Positions 6,907 through 16,447 of a stretch of DNA of 64,000 bases are shown here, piece after piece (the stretch's first letter is position 1; each line of letters opens with the position of its first letter). The notes below the pieces were generated by a model, which worked only from the letters and a program-made list of their open reading frames with translations, searched no databases and was not told the DNA's origin. Made by a program: the position numbers and the translations under genes. The stretch is from positions 44,096 to 108,095 of the forward strand of contig NZ_JANXCG010000038.1 in assembly GCF_025060375.1 (NCBI RefSeq), in the 5' to 3' direction. Source of the DNA: Meiothermus sp. (GTDB taxonomy: Bacteria; Deinococcota; Deinococci; Deinococcales; Thermaceae).

Positions 6907-9639
6907 CTAGTTGGCCCGCAAGAAACGCTCCAATTCTACCTCGTTGGCGGGTTTGGTCAGGTACGCGTTGGCCCCCAGCTCCAAGGCCAGGTCGCGGTGC
7001 TTGGGGGAGGCCCGGGTGGTCAGCACGGCCACCGGTAGGTGGGCCAGGTGAGGGCGGCGGCGCACCTCTTCCAGCAGCTCAAAGCCCGAAAGCCGGGGCA
7101 TCTCGAGGTCGGTAACGATGGCCCGGAAGGGTTGCTGTTCCAGGAGTTCTAGGGCCTCTTGTCCATCGGCAGCGGTAACCACGGGGTAGCCGGCTTTGCG
7201 CAGCATCTGGGCCACCACCTTGCGCACCGAGAGGGAGTCGTCCACCAGCAAGATGGGCAGGTGGTGGGGGGCTTTGGCCTCGGCTCGAGCGGGGGCAGGG
7301 GCAGTGGTGGTAAGGGAGAGCAACCCGCTGGGGCTTAAGACCAGGATGACCTCACCGGTGGGGGAGAGCGTGGCCCCCATCAGGTGGGGCAGTGCGGTGA
7401 GGGGAGCCCCCAGGGGTTTGACCAGGGCTTGCTCCAGGCCGATGAACCGGTCGGCGGCCAGGGCAACCCACCGGCCGCCTCGACCTTCTACCAGGGCCAG
7501 CGCGTACTCCTCCGAGGTTTCCGATTCGGCCAGGCCCAGAAGGGCCGCTAGGGGAAGGATGGGAACGGGCCCTCCCTCGTAGACCACCTCGAGCTGGCCC
7601 CGGGGTGCGCTGAGCAGGGTGAGAAGGCTTTCCCGGGGCAGGGCCAGTTTCTGACCGCCCACCTCGAGCAAGAGCAGCTCGGCGACCACCAGGTTTTGTG
7701 GAATGCGCAGCCGAAAGGTGGTGCCCAAGCCTTCCCGGGTTTCCACGCTCAGCTCCCCCCGCAGGCGGCGCACCGTGCTGGCCACCACGTCCATCCCTAC
7801 CCCCCGCCCGGCCACGTCGCTCGGGTTTTCGGCGGTAGAAAGCCCGGGGATGAAAATCAGCTCCAGCGCCTCCTCAGGGCTCAGGGCCGCCACCTCGGCC
7901 TGGGTGCGCAACCCCTTCTCCACAGCCCTCCGCTTGAGGGCCTCCAGGTTGATTCCCCGTCCATCGTCGCTCACCTCCACCACCAGGGCGTTGCGCTGGG
8001 CGTAGGCTCGCAGGGTCAGCGTGCCCTTGGGCTCCTTGCCCCGGGCTACCCGCTCCTCGGGGCTTTCGATGCCGTGCGTAAGCGCGTTGTTGACCAGGTG
8101 GATGAGGGCTTCGGACAGGCCGTCCAGAACCACCGAGTCCACCTCCACCGCCTCTCCATGGAAGCGCACCTCTACCTGCTTGGGGCCTGCAAGTTGTTGT
8201 ACCTGCCGGGCCAGGCGCTGGTAAAAGCGCTCGATGGGCACCAGCCGGGCCCGGCCCACCTCCCTCCGTAGGGCCTGCGCCAGGTTGCCGAAGCCTTCGG
8301 TTTCCTGCCGGAAGGTCCTGATCTGCTCGCCCAGGGCGCTTCCCACCTCCGATAGGTCGTTGGTCATCTCCTGGATGGAGCGGGCCAGGATGTTGAGGTC
8401 GTCGTAGCGGTCAAACTCGAGTTCGGTGAAGAGCTCCCGCACGGTCTTGCCCAGGGTGTTCTGAGGGGCCGGGGGCTGGGGGGGCTCTGCCGAGGGGGAA
8501 AGCCGGGGATTCAGGTAGCGGGCCTCAAAGTCCGCGGTGGTGCGGAGCAGGCGTTGCCGGGCGGTCTCGAGCAGGGCCCCCAGCTCCTCAAAGCGCTGGA
8601 CCAGGAGCTCCAGCCGGGAGCGGGCCGCTAGGACTTCCCCGGCGATGTTGAGCAGCGCATCCAGCCGCTCTAGGCTGACCCGTACCGAGGCGGTACGGCT
8701 GGGGTGGTTTTGTGGGGGTGGGTTGGAAGGCGGGCTGGGTTCAGTGGGGGTTGGGCTGGCGGGCTCCTGGCCCAGCAGGGCGTCCAGGTGGCCCTGCGTT
8801 CGCTGCAGGGCCTGCGGAAGGGTTAGGGCAGCCTGGGGATCTTTGCCTTCAGCTACCGCAACCATCTGTCCCAGCAGCTCAACCCCCTCCAGAACCACCT
8901 GGGCGGTCTCGGGGTCCCAAGCCCGGCGGCCCTCGCGGACCTCTACCAGCAGGTCCTCAAGCCGGTGAGCGAGGGTGCCGATGGGCCTGCAGCCCACCGA
9001 GTAGGCCGCTCCCTTGACGGTGTGCATGGCCCGGAAGAGGGTTCGGAGAGCCTCCTCAGCTTTCCCTCCTTCCATCTGCAGCAGGGCCTGGCTGGCCAGG
9101 TCTAGGTTTTCCAGGGTTTCAGGGGCAAAGAAGTCCCAGAACTCCTGGTTTTGCCCGTGGAAGCGGACCAGCTCCGCCACCACTCCCCCGTCCTGGGGGG
9201 GCAGAGGGGGCGGCTCGGCCTCGTTTTCTGCTGGGAGGGTAAAGGCTTCGGGGTTGAGGGCGGTCAACTCTTGGATGAGGGCGGCTGCCCCCAGCCGGCC
9301 CAGCTCGAGGCCTACCGGTCCCTCCTTGCCGGTGATGGCGATGTTCTCCAGGGCGGTGGTGAGCACCGCCGTCGCTTGCTCCATGAACTCAACAACCTTT
9401 TCCCGCTGGGCCTCGGTGTAGCGCGGGGCGCCTTCCAGGATGCGCTCAGTCAGGGCCCCCAGGTGGGCGGTCTGAGGGAAGCCGTAGAGGCCGGCCGAGC
9501 CCTTGAGCCGATGGGCCATCACCACCAGTGGCTCGTGCCGCCCAATGGCCAGGAACTCCGCAGCCTGTTCAAAAACCGCCACGGTCTCCCAGGCCTCGTC
9601 CAAAAAGCTTTGCAGGAGATCGGGCGTTGTGGTGGACAT
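6907..9639 (-). CDS. cheA: CheA-type hybrid histidine kinase with two Hpt domains and C-terminal receiver
   Basis: 910 residues. There are two histidine phosphotransfer domains: H43 in VVMAHRLKGSAGLYG and H206 in LFRAMHTVKGAAYSVG. A proline-rich linker follows, then a dimerisation region and a CheA-type ATPase (HLVNNALTHGIESPEERVARG, GRGVGMDVVASTVRRLRG). Next come a CheW-like domain and a receiver from about residue 794 with LLVDDSLSVRK and phospho-acceptor D844 (AIVTDLEMPRLSG). This architecture is that of PilL/PixL kinases that steer type IV pili, not of flagellar CheA. The gene sits directly after two chemoreceptor genes and before two receiver-like outputs. It is cytoplasmic, docked on receptor arrays through CheW. 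Confidence 0.93.
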   Translation of the reverse strand: MSTTTPDLLQSFLDEAWETVAVFEQAAEFLAIGRHEPLVVMAHRLKGSAGLYGFPQTAHLGALTERILEGAPRYTEAQREKVVEFMEQATAVLTTALENIAITGKEGPVGLELGRLGAAALIQELTALNPEAFTLPAENEAEPPPLPPQDGGVVAELVRFHGQNQEFWDFFAPETLENLDLASQALLQMEGGKAEEALRTLFRAMHTVKGAAYSVGCRPIGTLAHRLEDLLVEVREGRRAWDPETAQVVLEGVELLGQMVAVAEGKDPQAALTLPQALQRTQGHLDALLGQEPASPTPTEPSPPSNPPPQNHPSRTASVRVSLERLDALLNIAGEVLAARSRLELLVQRFEELGALLETARQRLLRTTADFEARYLNPRLSPSAEPPQPPAPQNTLGKTVRELFTELEFDRYDDLNILARSIQEMTNDLSEVGSALGEQIRTFRQETEGFGNLAQALRREVGRARLVPIERFYQRLARQVQQLAGPKQVEVRFHGEAVEVDSVVLDGLSEALIHLVNNALTHGIESPEERVARGKEPKGTLTLRAYAQRNALVVEVSDDGRGINLEALKRRAVEKGLRTQAEVAALSPEEALELIFIPGLSTAENPSDVAGRGVGMDVVASTVRRLRGELSVETREGLGTTFRLRIPQNLVVAELLLLEVGGQKLALPRESLLTLLSAPRGQLEVVYEGGPVPILPLAALLGLAESETSEEYALALVEGRGGRWVALAADRFIGLEQALVKPLGAPLTALPHLMGATLSPTGEVILVLSPSGLLSLTTTAPAPARAEAKAPHHLPILLVDDSLSVRKVVAQMLRKAGYPVVTAADGQEALELLEQQPFRAIVTDLEMPRLSGFELLEEVRRRPHLAHLPVAVLTTRASPKHRDLALELGANAYLTKPANEVELERFLRAN

Positions 9640-9648
9640 GTGGAACCC

Positions 9649-11967
9649 CTACGACAAGCGGAACCGGGCCAGGTTGCCCGCAAGCTGGGCGGCCAGAATG
9701 CGCATCCCTTCGGCCGAGCGGCGGCCTTCCTGGCTTTGCTCGTTGGTTTTCTGGGCGGTCTGGGCAATCTTCTGCATGGCCTGATCTACCCGCTCCACCG
9801 CACCTACCTGGATCTGGGCCAGGCTCGAGATTTCCTGGGCTAGGTGGGCTGACTGGGCGGCGAGCCGGGCGATATCCTCCAGGCGGCTTCCCGCGGTTTG
9901 GGCTACGGTGTGGCCGGTCGTTACCTCCCGCACGCCTTCCTGCACCCGTTCCACCACCCGTTCAACCTCGCCTTGCACCTGCTGGACCAAAGCGCCTACC
10001 CGGGCAGTCTCGCGGGCCGATTCTTCGGCCAGCTTGCGGATTTCTTCAGCCACAACAGCAAAGCGGCGTCCCGCTGGGCCTGCTCCGGCAGCTTCAAAGG
10101 CGGCGTTCAGGGCCAGCAGGTTGGTTTGGGAGGCGAATTCCTCGAGCACGCGGGTTATGCTCTCAATTTCCGCCGAGCGCTCCGCCAGTTTTTGCACGCT
10201 TTCAGCGATGGCCTGCATCTCGCCTCGGATGTCGCTCATGCTGGAGAGGGTCTGGGTTACGGCCTGCTGGCCCTGCTGGGCGGCCTCGAGCGTCTCCTGT
10301 GCGGCCTGTGCGGCACCGCCAGCTCGCTCAGCCATCTGCCGAATTCCCTGGCTGAGCTGGCGAGTCTCCTCCTGTACCTGACGAACCTCCCCGGCTTGGG
10401 TGAGTGCGCCCATGGCGATGGATGCGGTGAGCTGGTCTACCTGGGTGGCGCTCCGGTTCACCGACTCGGCGGCCTCCTTGACCCCCTTGAGCAGGTGAGC
10501 GATCTCCTCCACGGTGAAGTTAACCGCGTCCACCACGCTACCCAGCACGTCCTCGGTTACCTCGCCCCGACGGGTCAGGTCGCCCTTGGCTATCTCGGTG
10601 GCGACGTCCAGGAACCGGCGCACGTTTTCCTGAAGCCGCAGACCCCGCTGGCGCTCCGCTTCTTGCTGCTCCATCAGGCTTCTCAGGGTCAGGATGGATT
10701 GGTTGAGGGTCTTACCCACCAGGCCCAGCTCGTCCCTCGAGCGCAGCCGAACCAGGGAGGAGAGGTTCCCCCGGCCCAGCTCGGCCGCGGTCTTGCTCAG
10801 CTCGCCCAGGGGGGCCAGGATGGAGTTGAGCACCCCGAGGATCAGCCAAAGGGAGAGGGCCAGGGCGAAGAGTACGATGAACAAGCTGAGCACCTGCCGG
10901 TTGACCAGGTGGCCCAGCCGCTCGTCCAGCGCGCTGTTGAGCTGGTTAAAGCTCGCGTTCTGGAGGGCAAAGTAGGCTTCGATGGGCCGGCTTAGTTGCT
11001 CGTAGAACAGCGTCGGGTTGAGGTTCATCCGTCGGCTGAGCACCTCTCGGCGGGCCAGCTCTACTGCTCCTTCGGTAATGGCTCGAGCTGAGGAAACCTG
11101 CTCGCCAAGGCTGCTTTCCAGGTTGGGGCTGGCCTGGAGGGCGTTTTGTATGGAGCGCTCCAGGCTGGCCGTAACCGAGGGAATCTCCCAGGGCTGGCTG
11201 TTGCGGCTGGTCAGGGCCATCAGCAGACCGCTGAGACGGCGTTCTTGATCGGGGCTAAGGGTTTTGGATTGCAGCGCTGCGCTGCCCAACCCCTGCACCA
11301 GGCTTAGGGCCTCCATGACCTGGGGCAGGCGGTAGACCACGCTGTCCACCAGCCAGTAGACCTGGACGGTGGGGTCGAGCAGGAGGTTTGACTGGGCGGC
11401 AATCTGCTCGTTGAGGGCAAAGAGCTGCTGGACCAGCTGGGTGTGCTCCCGGATGTAGAGCTCAGCGTTGGTGTTCAGGGCCAGGGTGGTGTCCCAACGA
11501 ACCTTTAGGGCCTCCAGCCTTTTGCCTAGGCCTAGGGGGTCGCCCTCGCTGCGAAGGGTCTGCTCCAGCAGGGCGAAGCCGCGGTTGACCTCCTCGGCCT
11601 TTTGGCTCCGTGGAATCGCCAGTTCCTGGTTTCCGGACAAGACCGCCGCGCTCATGCTCCGGTGTTCGGAGATGTTTTTGATGAGGGTGCTGGTGTGCTG
11701 GAGCAGCAGCGCCCCTTGCTTTTCTGCCCGCACGAAGTTGATGTCGGCCTGCTGCTCCAGCACCAGCGAAAAGAGCAGGTAGAAAAGGGGGAACAGCAGG
11801 GGGAGTACCAGAAGCGCCAGCTTGTAGGGGATGCGCAGGTTGCCGAAGAACCCAGTGATGGGTGCCTCTAGAAGCTCGGCGTCTACCCGCAGCTTGCGCG
11901 GTTGGGCACCCAGGAGGCCCACCTGTTTGACCTCGACTTCGTGGAATTCGCGCTGCAAGGCCATCAT
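9649..11967 (-). CDS. Methyl-accepting chemotaxis-type receptor 1 (PilJ/PixJ-like)
   Basis: 772 residues. An N-terminal cytoplasmic stretch of ~45 residues leads to a membrane segment ([22 protein letters not shown]). A ~300-residue, mostly helical sensor region follows (NIT-like, starting [19 protein letters not shown]), then a second membrane segment ([19 protein letters not shown]), a HAMP domain, a second HAMP-like repeat ([16 protein letters not shown]) and a long coiled-coil signalling domain. The hairpin tip [18 protein letters not shown] is that of MCPs and would contact CheA and CheW. Its signalling half closely resembles the next receptor gene, so the pair probably arose by duplication. 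The ligand is unknown. The stop lies nine bases before cheA. Confidence 0.9.
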   Translation of the reverse strand: MMALQREFHEVEVKQVGLLGAQPRKLRVDAELLEAPITGFFGNLRIPYKLALLVLPLLFPLFYLLFSLVLEQQADINFVRAEKQGALLLQHTSTLIKNISEHRSMSAAVLSGNQELAIPRSQKAEEVNRGFALLEQTLRSEGDPLGLGKRLEALKVRWDTTLALNTNAELYIREHTQLVQQLFALNEQIAAQSNLLLDPTVQVYWLVDSVVYRLPQVMEALSLVQGLGSAALQSKTLSPDQERRLSGLLMALTSRNSQPWEIPSVTASLERSIQNALQASPNLESSLGEQVSSARAITEGAVELARREVLSRRMNLNPTLFYEQLSRPIEAYFALQNASFNQLNSALDERLGHLVNRQVLSLFIVLFALALSLWLILGVLNSILAPLGELSKTAAELGRGNLSSLVRLRSRDELGLVGKTLNQSILTLRSLMEQQEAERQRGLRLQENVRRFLDVATEIAKGDLTRRGEVTEDVLGSVVDAVNFTVEEIAHLLKGVKEAAESVNRSATQVDQLTASIAMGALTQAGEVRQVQEETRQLSQGIRQMAERAGGAAQAAQETLEAAQQGQQAVTQTLSSMSDIRGEMQAIAESVQKLAERSAEIESITRVLEEFASQTNLLALNAAFEAAGAGPAGRRFAVVAEEIRKLAEESARETARVGALVQQVQGEVERVVERVQEGVREVTTGHTVAQTAGSRLEDIARLAAQSAHLAQEISSLAQIQVGAVERVDQAMQKIAQTAQKTNEQSQEGRRSAEGMRILAAQLAGNLARFRLS

Positions 11968-11976
11968 CTCCTCCGC

Positions 11977-14235
11977 TTAGGCGGGCAGCCGGAAGCGCGA
12001 GAGGCCCTGGTTTAGCTGTTGGGCCAGCGCTTGCAGCTCCTCAGCAGTTTGGCGGCCCCTGCGGCTTTCCTCGTCGGTCTGCAGGGCGGTGTTGTAGATG
12101 TCCTGCACCAGGTCGGTTACCCCCTCAACCCGGGTCACCTGCGCCTCTGCAACCTTGGCCAGGCGGCGGGCCGCCTCTGCGGTCTGCTGGGAAAGCGCGG
12201 CGATTTGCTCGAGCTTGTTACCCGCCTCGGTGGCAATGCGATAGCCCTGCTCCACCTCCCGGGTGCCGCCTTCCACCGAGATCACCACGCCCTGAATCTC
12301 GCTTTGGATGCCCTTGACCAGCTGGCTCACACGCTGGGCCGCACGGGCGGCGTCCTCGGCCAGCTTGCGCACCTGGTCGGCCACCACCGCAAAGCGGGCG
12401 CCGGCCTCGCCGGCCCCAGCGGCCTCAATGGCGGCGTTCAGGGCCAGCAGGTTGGTTTGTTTGGCGATGCGGGAGATGGTGTCCACCACCTCGGAGATTT
12501 CCAGCGAGCGGTCGGAAAGGCCCTTGATGCTCTTGGAGATGCTCTGTACCTCCCGGCGGATGTTCTGCATGCCAAAAAGGGTGTTCTGCACAGCGGTTTG
12601 CCCTTCGAGAGCAACCTCCTTGGCCCGCAGCACCAGGGCTGTGCCCTCAAGGATTTGCTGGGTCATCCGGCGAATCTCATCGGTGGTGTCCAGGGCCTCA
12701 ATGCGAGCCCGGGCCGAAAGCTCGGCCTGAGACTCGGCTTTTTCCTGCACCCGCCTCGAGCTCTCGGCCATCTGGGTTGCGCCTTGGTTCACCCTCTCAG
12801 CAGCGGTTTGCACCTGTTTGAGCAGGTAGGCGATCTCCTCTACGGTAAGGTTCACCGCGTCCACCACGTTGCCCAGCACATCCTCGGTCACGCGGCCCCG
12901 CTTGGTCAGGTCGCCCTGGGCAATCTCCATGGCCACGTTCAGGAAAGCCGCAATGTTTTCCTGCAGGAGGCGGCTTTGGCGGAGTTGCTCCGCGTCGGCC
13001 TCGGCTTTTGCCCTGAGCTGGGCCACGCTGTCGTTGAAGGTGCGGGCCAGCGAGCCCAGCTCATCGGCCGACTGCACCGGCACCTGTACGCTCAGGTCGC
13101 CCTTGCGGAGCCGGTTGGAGGCTGCGAAGAGCTGGGCCACCGGCTGGGCGATGGAGCGGGCCACCGCGCCCACCAGGGTAAAGGTGAGGGCCAGGGCCAG
13201 GGCGATGCCCACGAAGATCAGAAGTTGCTCCTCTAGGAGCGTAGCGATGCGCTGTTCCACCAGCCGCTCTATCCGGTTCATTAGGGCCAGGTTGTAGGTC
13301 TCCAGCCCCTCCAGGGCCTGGTCAAAGGCCGCGGTGTACTGGCTGGGCCGGTAGGTGAGGCGGGGTGGGGTGGCCACTTCATTGACCGCCAGGGCGTAGG
13401 CCTCCCGGACCAAGGCGTCGGCTCGGGAATAGTCCTCCAGGAGGGGCTCCAGGCCTGGGTTGAGCCGTGCCGCACCCTCCAGCTCCCGGGCCAGCTCGCT
13501 CAGGGTCTGGTTGATGCGGCGAGCCATGGCGCTTACCTCCACCCGCTCGGCAGGGCTGAGGCTTCCCCGGCTCAAGGCGTACTGCCCCAGGTTGCGCAAC
13601 CGGGAAAGCTCCAGGTAAAGCCCCGGAAGGCTGTCGATCACCGAGCGTTGTAGGTAGTGGATGTCCACTGCGGGGAGCATGGACAGGCCTGACTGGTTTC
13701 CGGTCTCCTCCATCAGGTCGCGCACTTCCTGAGCCAGCACCTGGCTGGCTTCAAAGCTGTTCAGCGCGCTGATGGTCGGACCCTGGTTTTTGATCCGCTC
13801 CCAGTCGTAGCGAATTTGGGCGATTTTTTCGGTTAGCCCCCAGCCCCAGCGCTCACCCAGGGTGGTGTTGAGCTGGCCTAACTCCTCCAGCCAGGCGTCT
13901 ACCTGTGCGGCAATGGTCTCGGCCTGGGCACTTTGGGCCTCCAAGGCCCGCTGATACTGGCTACTGCCGAAGAGCAACTTCTGGACCACCCTTAGGTAGT
14001 CCAGACCGACGTAAGCGCTGTAGCTGGCCTCAAAGCGCTGGGCATTCTCGCGGTACAGCAGGAGCGTGGTCAGGGCGATGGGGGCTAGGAAGGCCAGACT
14101 GATTAGGAGGAGCTTCTGCCAAATTTTGAGCGAACCCAGCACCCCTCCGCTGGGGAGGAGCAGGGTGGTGCCAGGGGATGGGGCGCGCCGCCAGGGAGGG
14201 CGTAGGGCGGCGGGTTTGGGGCTGGGCTGGGTCAT
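11977..14235 (-). CDS. Methyl-accepting chemotaxis-type receptor 2
   Basis: 752 residues with the same plan as its neighbour: a proline-rich cytoplasmic N-terminus, a membrane segment (IWQKLLLISLAFLAPIALTTLLLY), a helical sensor region, a second membrane segment (LLIFVGIALALALTFTLVGAV), HAMP, a second HAMP-like repeat (LNVAMEIAQGDLTKRG) and a signalling coiled coil with hairpin ARFAVVADQVRKLAEDAA. The C-terminal half is highly similar to receptor 1, while the sensor half differs, so the two probably detect different cues. The start codon overlaps the end of the MHYT gene by four bases, which indicates translational coupling. No methyltransferase or methylesterase gene is near, so adaptation by methylation is uncertain. 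Confidence 0.9.
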   Translation of the reverse strand: MTQPSPKPAALRPPWRRAPSPGTTLLLPSGGVLGSLKIWQKLLLISLAFLAPIALTTLLLYRENAQRFEASYSAYVGLDYLRVVQKLLFGSSQYQRALEAQSAQAETIAAQVDAWLEELGQLNTTLGERWGWGLTEKIAQIRYDWERIKNQGPTISALNSFEASQVLAQEVRDLMEETGNQSGLSMLPAVDIHYLQRSVIDSLPGLYLELSRLRNLGQYALSRGSLSPAERVEVSAMARRINQTLSELARELEGAARLNPGLEPLLEDYSRADALVREAYALAVNEVATPPRLTYRPSQYTAAFDQALEGLETYNLALMNRIERLVEQRIATLLEEQLLIFVGIALALALTFTLVGAVARSIAQPVAQLFAASNRLRKGDLSVQVPVQSADELGSLARTFNDSVAQLRAKAEADAEQLRQSRLLQENIAAFLNVAMEIAQGDLTKRGRVTEDVLGNVVDAVNLTVEEIAYLLKQVQTAAERVNQGATQMAESSRRVQEKAESQAELSARARIEALDTTDEIRRMTQQILEGTALVLRAKEVALEGQTAVQNTLFGMQNIRREVQSISKSIKGLSDRSLEISEVVDTISRIAKQTNLLALNAAIEAAGAGEAGARFAVVADQVRKLAEDAARAAQRVSQLVKGIQSEIQGVVISVEGGTREVEQGYRIATEAGNKLEQIAALSQQTAEAARRLAKVAEAQVTRVEGVTDLVQDIYNTALQTDEESRRGRQTAEELQALAQQLNQGLSRFRLPA

Positions 14236-14987
14236 GTTTCCACCTCCAGGCCGTGGTCACTGGCGCTGTCCAGCAGGAAACCGGCGAAAAGGGGGAGTGC
14301 GCTGAGGGCAACCGCCAGGAGAATGAAAAGGTTGAGGGAAAGGAGGCCCTGCAGAACGACCTGGGCGTGGGGGGTATCAGGGTTGGGGGTGAAGCGAACC
14401 GCCAGCATGGCGGTGTAGTGCATGAGGGGGATGGCCAGGCCGGTTAGGGTAGCGGTAAGCAGGTTGCGCATGGGTACTCGGTCGAAAGCAGGGCTGGTGA
14501 GGGTCCACATCCCGAAGGTGCCCAGCGCTATGGCCACCAGCAAGGAGAGGGCCACCAGGGGTGGGTTGAAGCTTAACTTGGCATCAAGCTGCATCGCCAG
14601 CATGCCGGTGTAGTGCATGGCCCCGATGCCGGTGCCCAGGAAGAACCCTGCCCCCAGCACCCCGAGCCCCCCCACCTTAGGCCTGCGTACCATTTGGAAA
14701 GCGGCCGCAGCCCCCAGGATGGCCAGCAGGACGGAGACCAAAGTGAGCAGGGGATCGTAAGAGACCAGCAGGTTCTCAAGCCGTAAAGCGGTCATGGCGG
14801 TAAAGTGCATGGCCCAGACCCCCATTCCGTAGGTGAAGGCGCCCATCCAGAGCCAAAGGGGGCTTCGGTTGCCCTGGCGCAGCCGGCGGATGACCACCAG
14901 GGCGGCGTACGAGGCAAAGATGGCGATGAAAAACGAGGTCCCCACCAGCAGGGGGTCGTGGTGCATTGGAAGGTGGTTCTGTTCCAT
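14232..14987 (-). CDS. MHYT-domain membrane sensor
   Basis: 251 residues with about seven membrane helices. Three MHYT-type signatures are visible (WAMHFTAM, GAMHYTGM, PLMHYTAM), each at the start of a helix with conserved Met, His and Tyr or Phe. In the literature this fold is proposed to bind copper and to sense gases such as O2, CO or NO; that role is not shown here. Unlike most family members it has no attached GGDEF, EAL or kinase domain. Its place between cheW and two receptor genes, with coupled start and stop codons, suggests it feeds the chemosensory array. An SD-like run (gaaaggagtt) precedes the ATG. Confidence 0.85.
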   Translation of the reverse strand: MEQNHLPMHHDPLLVGTSFFIAIFASYAALVVIRRLRQGNRSPLWLWMGAFTYGMGVWAMHFTAMTALRLENLLVSYDPLLTLVSVLLAILGAAAAFQMVRRPKVGGLGVLGAGFFLGTGIGAMHYTGMLAMQLDAKLSFNPPLVALSLLVAIALGTFGMWTLTSPAFDRVPMRNLLTATLTGLAIPLMHYTAMLAVRFTPNPDTPHAQVVLQGLLSLNLFILLAVALSALPLFAGFLLDSASDHGLEVET

Positions 14988-14988
14988 A

Positions 14989-15447
14989 TCAACTCCTTTC
15001 CACCCGGCCTGGGAGGATTGGCCGGGGGGAGGAAACCTCCTGGGAGAGGTAGGTGAGAAGGCGGGGAGGGTCTAGGAGACCAATTGGCCTGCCTCCTTCC
15101 TCCACCAGGCCGCTGAGAACGGGGGTCTGGCTGGGCCTTGGATTTGACAGAACAGCGTGGGCGAGCCCGACCACCTCGTCAATCCAGAAAGCCAGAGGTT
15201 GCCCTGCCGCATCCACCAGGGCGGCCAGTCCTGGCTCAGCTGGGATGGTCTCTAGAACCAGGCTCAGGTCAAAGAGGGGAACCGCCTGGCCCTGGTGGGC
15301 GAAAAGCCCCAGCAAGGGCCTGGGTACCAGAGGTACAGGGGTGAGCTGTCCCACCTCCAAGACCCCCTTGAAGGCCTTTGGGGCTATTCCCAAAAGAGTA
15401 CCGCCCAAGCGCAGCACCCAGATTGGCCCGAAGGCGGCGGGGGTCAT
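14989..15447 (-). CDS. cheW: CheW-like adaptor
   Basis: 152 residues matching one CheW domain: an N-terminal beta barrel (VLRLGGTLLGIAPKAFKGVLEV), the central PRPLLGLFAHQGQAVPLFDLSLVL, and a C-terminal half with a conserved VDEVVGL-like strand (FWIDEVVGLAHAVL). CheW joins receptors to CheA. It is the second gene of the operon, nine bases after the CheY-like gene and one base before the MHYT start. The sequence is divergent, as in pilus-type systems. Confidence 0.85.
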   Translation of the reverse strand: MTPAAFGPIWVLRLGGTLLGIAPKAFKGVLEVGQLTPVPLVPRPLLGLFAHQGQAVPLFDLSLVLETIPAEPGLAALVDAAGQPLAFWIDEVVGLAHAVLSNPRPSQTPVLSGLVEEGGRPIGLLDPPRLLTYLSQEVSSPRPILPGRVERS

Positions 15448-15455
15448 GGGGTAGC

Positions 15456-15812
15456 CTAGAGCAGTTCCTGCACCGCTTTGCGCAAGGCCTCAGGGGTGTA
15501 GGGCTTGGTTAGATAGCCGTTGGCCCCTTGCCGCTTGCCCCACTCGATGTCGGTGGGTTCGCCCTTGGAGCTTATGATCAGCACGGGGATGTGCTTGGTG
15601 GCTTCGTTGCGCCGCAGCGAGCGTAGGATTTCGTAGCCGTTGCGGCCCGGCATTACCACGTCCAGCAGCACCGCATCGGGCTTTTCCGCTTCTATGCGTT
15701 GCTCCACGTTTTCGCTGCCCTGGTAGAGCACCACTTGGTGGTAGGGGGAGAGAGCACTTTCGATTAGCTTCAGGTCAGCCAGGGAGTCGTCTATTGCAAT
15801 GAGCTTTGCCAT
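15456..15812 (-). CDS. CheY/PilG-type single-domain response regulator
   Basis: 118 residues from MAKLIAIDDS. The track start at 15830 is replaced by the ATG at 15812, which follows a strong SD (ggaggaag) at good spacing. All receiver residues are present: D8 and D9, phospho-acceptor D51 in AVLLDVVMPGRNG, Thr/Ser in VLIISSKG, and Lys in GYLTKPYTP. With no output domain it should act by protein contact like CheY, PilG or PixG. It is the first gene of the chemosensory operon, so the main promoter should lie in the 177 bases up to the uspA start. I could not settle on a promoter there. Confidence 0.9.
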   Translation of the reverse strand: MAKLIAIDDSLADLKLIESALSPYHQVVLYQGSENVEQRIEAEKPDAVLLDVVMPGRNGYEILRSLRRNEATKHIPVLIISSKGEPTDIEWGKRQGANGYLTKPYTPEALRKAVQELL

Positions 15813-15989
15813 AACTTCCTCCGGTTGCACAGGGGGTGAGGGCGGGCCGCTGTCCTCCCCCGCGGGATACCCCTAAGTTACGCGAACCGTGACTTGCCTC
15901 CTGTGACGGATGCACGACCTGGTTTCGGTGGGGCGTTACGTGGGCCAGGGGTGGAGTTGTTTGTGGGAAAATCCCTGTTGGGAGGTGCC

Positions 15990-16403
15990 ATGTTCAGCCA
16001 TATCTTGCTTGCCTATGACGGTTCTCCGCATGCCCGCAAGGCTGCTATGATGGCTTCCGACCTAGCCCGGCGGTACCGGGCACGGGTGTGCCTGGTTCAC
16101 GCTTATGACCCTATACCGGCATATCTGGGTGAGCCCTTTTTGCAGGAGGCTATCTCCCGCCGTACCGAGGCGGCAGAGAGGGTTGTGCAGGAGGCCCGCT
16201 CCCTTTTAGAGGGCCTCGAGGTGGAGGTAGAGGTTCTGGAAGGGCCCCCGGCGGAGGCCATCCTGCGGGTAGCGGAGGTGCGTGGGGTGGACCTGATTGT
16301 TATGGGCACACGGGGGCTAGGCCAGCTCGAGGGGCTGCTCCTGGGAAGCCAGAGCCAAAAGGTTCTGGCTCGCTCCCAGAGCCCGGTGCTGCTCGCCAAG
16401 TGA
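15990..16403 (+). CDS. Universal stress protein, UspA family (ATP-binding type)
   Basis: 137 residues from the ATG preceded by ggaggtgcc. The longer track start at 15894 has no support. The family start MFSHILLAYDGSPHARKA and the C-terminal nucleotide loop GTRGLGQLEGLLLGSQSQKV (G-x2-G-x9-GS) show that this is the ATP-binding class. Such proteins are small cytoplasmic dimers linked to survival under stress; the biochemical role is not defined. It is transcribed away from the chemosensory operon and converges on the small coiled-coil gene. Confidence 0.92.
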   Translation: MFSHILLAYDGSPHARKAAMMASDLARRYRARVCLVHAYDPIPAYLGEPFLQEAISRRTEAAERVVQEARSLLEGLEVEVEVLEGPPAEAILRVAEVRGVDLIVMGTRGLGQLEGLLLGSQSQKVLARSQSPVLLAK

Positions 16404-16447
16404 GCTGCTGGGCCGGGTTCCCGGTGGGGATGAGCAGGCAGCAGGGC

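Noticed and set aside
9898-10995. 365-residue plus-strand ORF opposite the first chemoreceptor
   Set aside because: Same reason: a shadow of the MCP signalling domain, with no recognisable domain.
12019-13236. 405-residue plus-strand ORF opposite the second chemoreceptor
   Set aside because: Antisense to a clear MCP gene, with His/Leu/Gly-rich composition typical of reading the opposite strand of GC-rich coiled-coil DNA.
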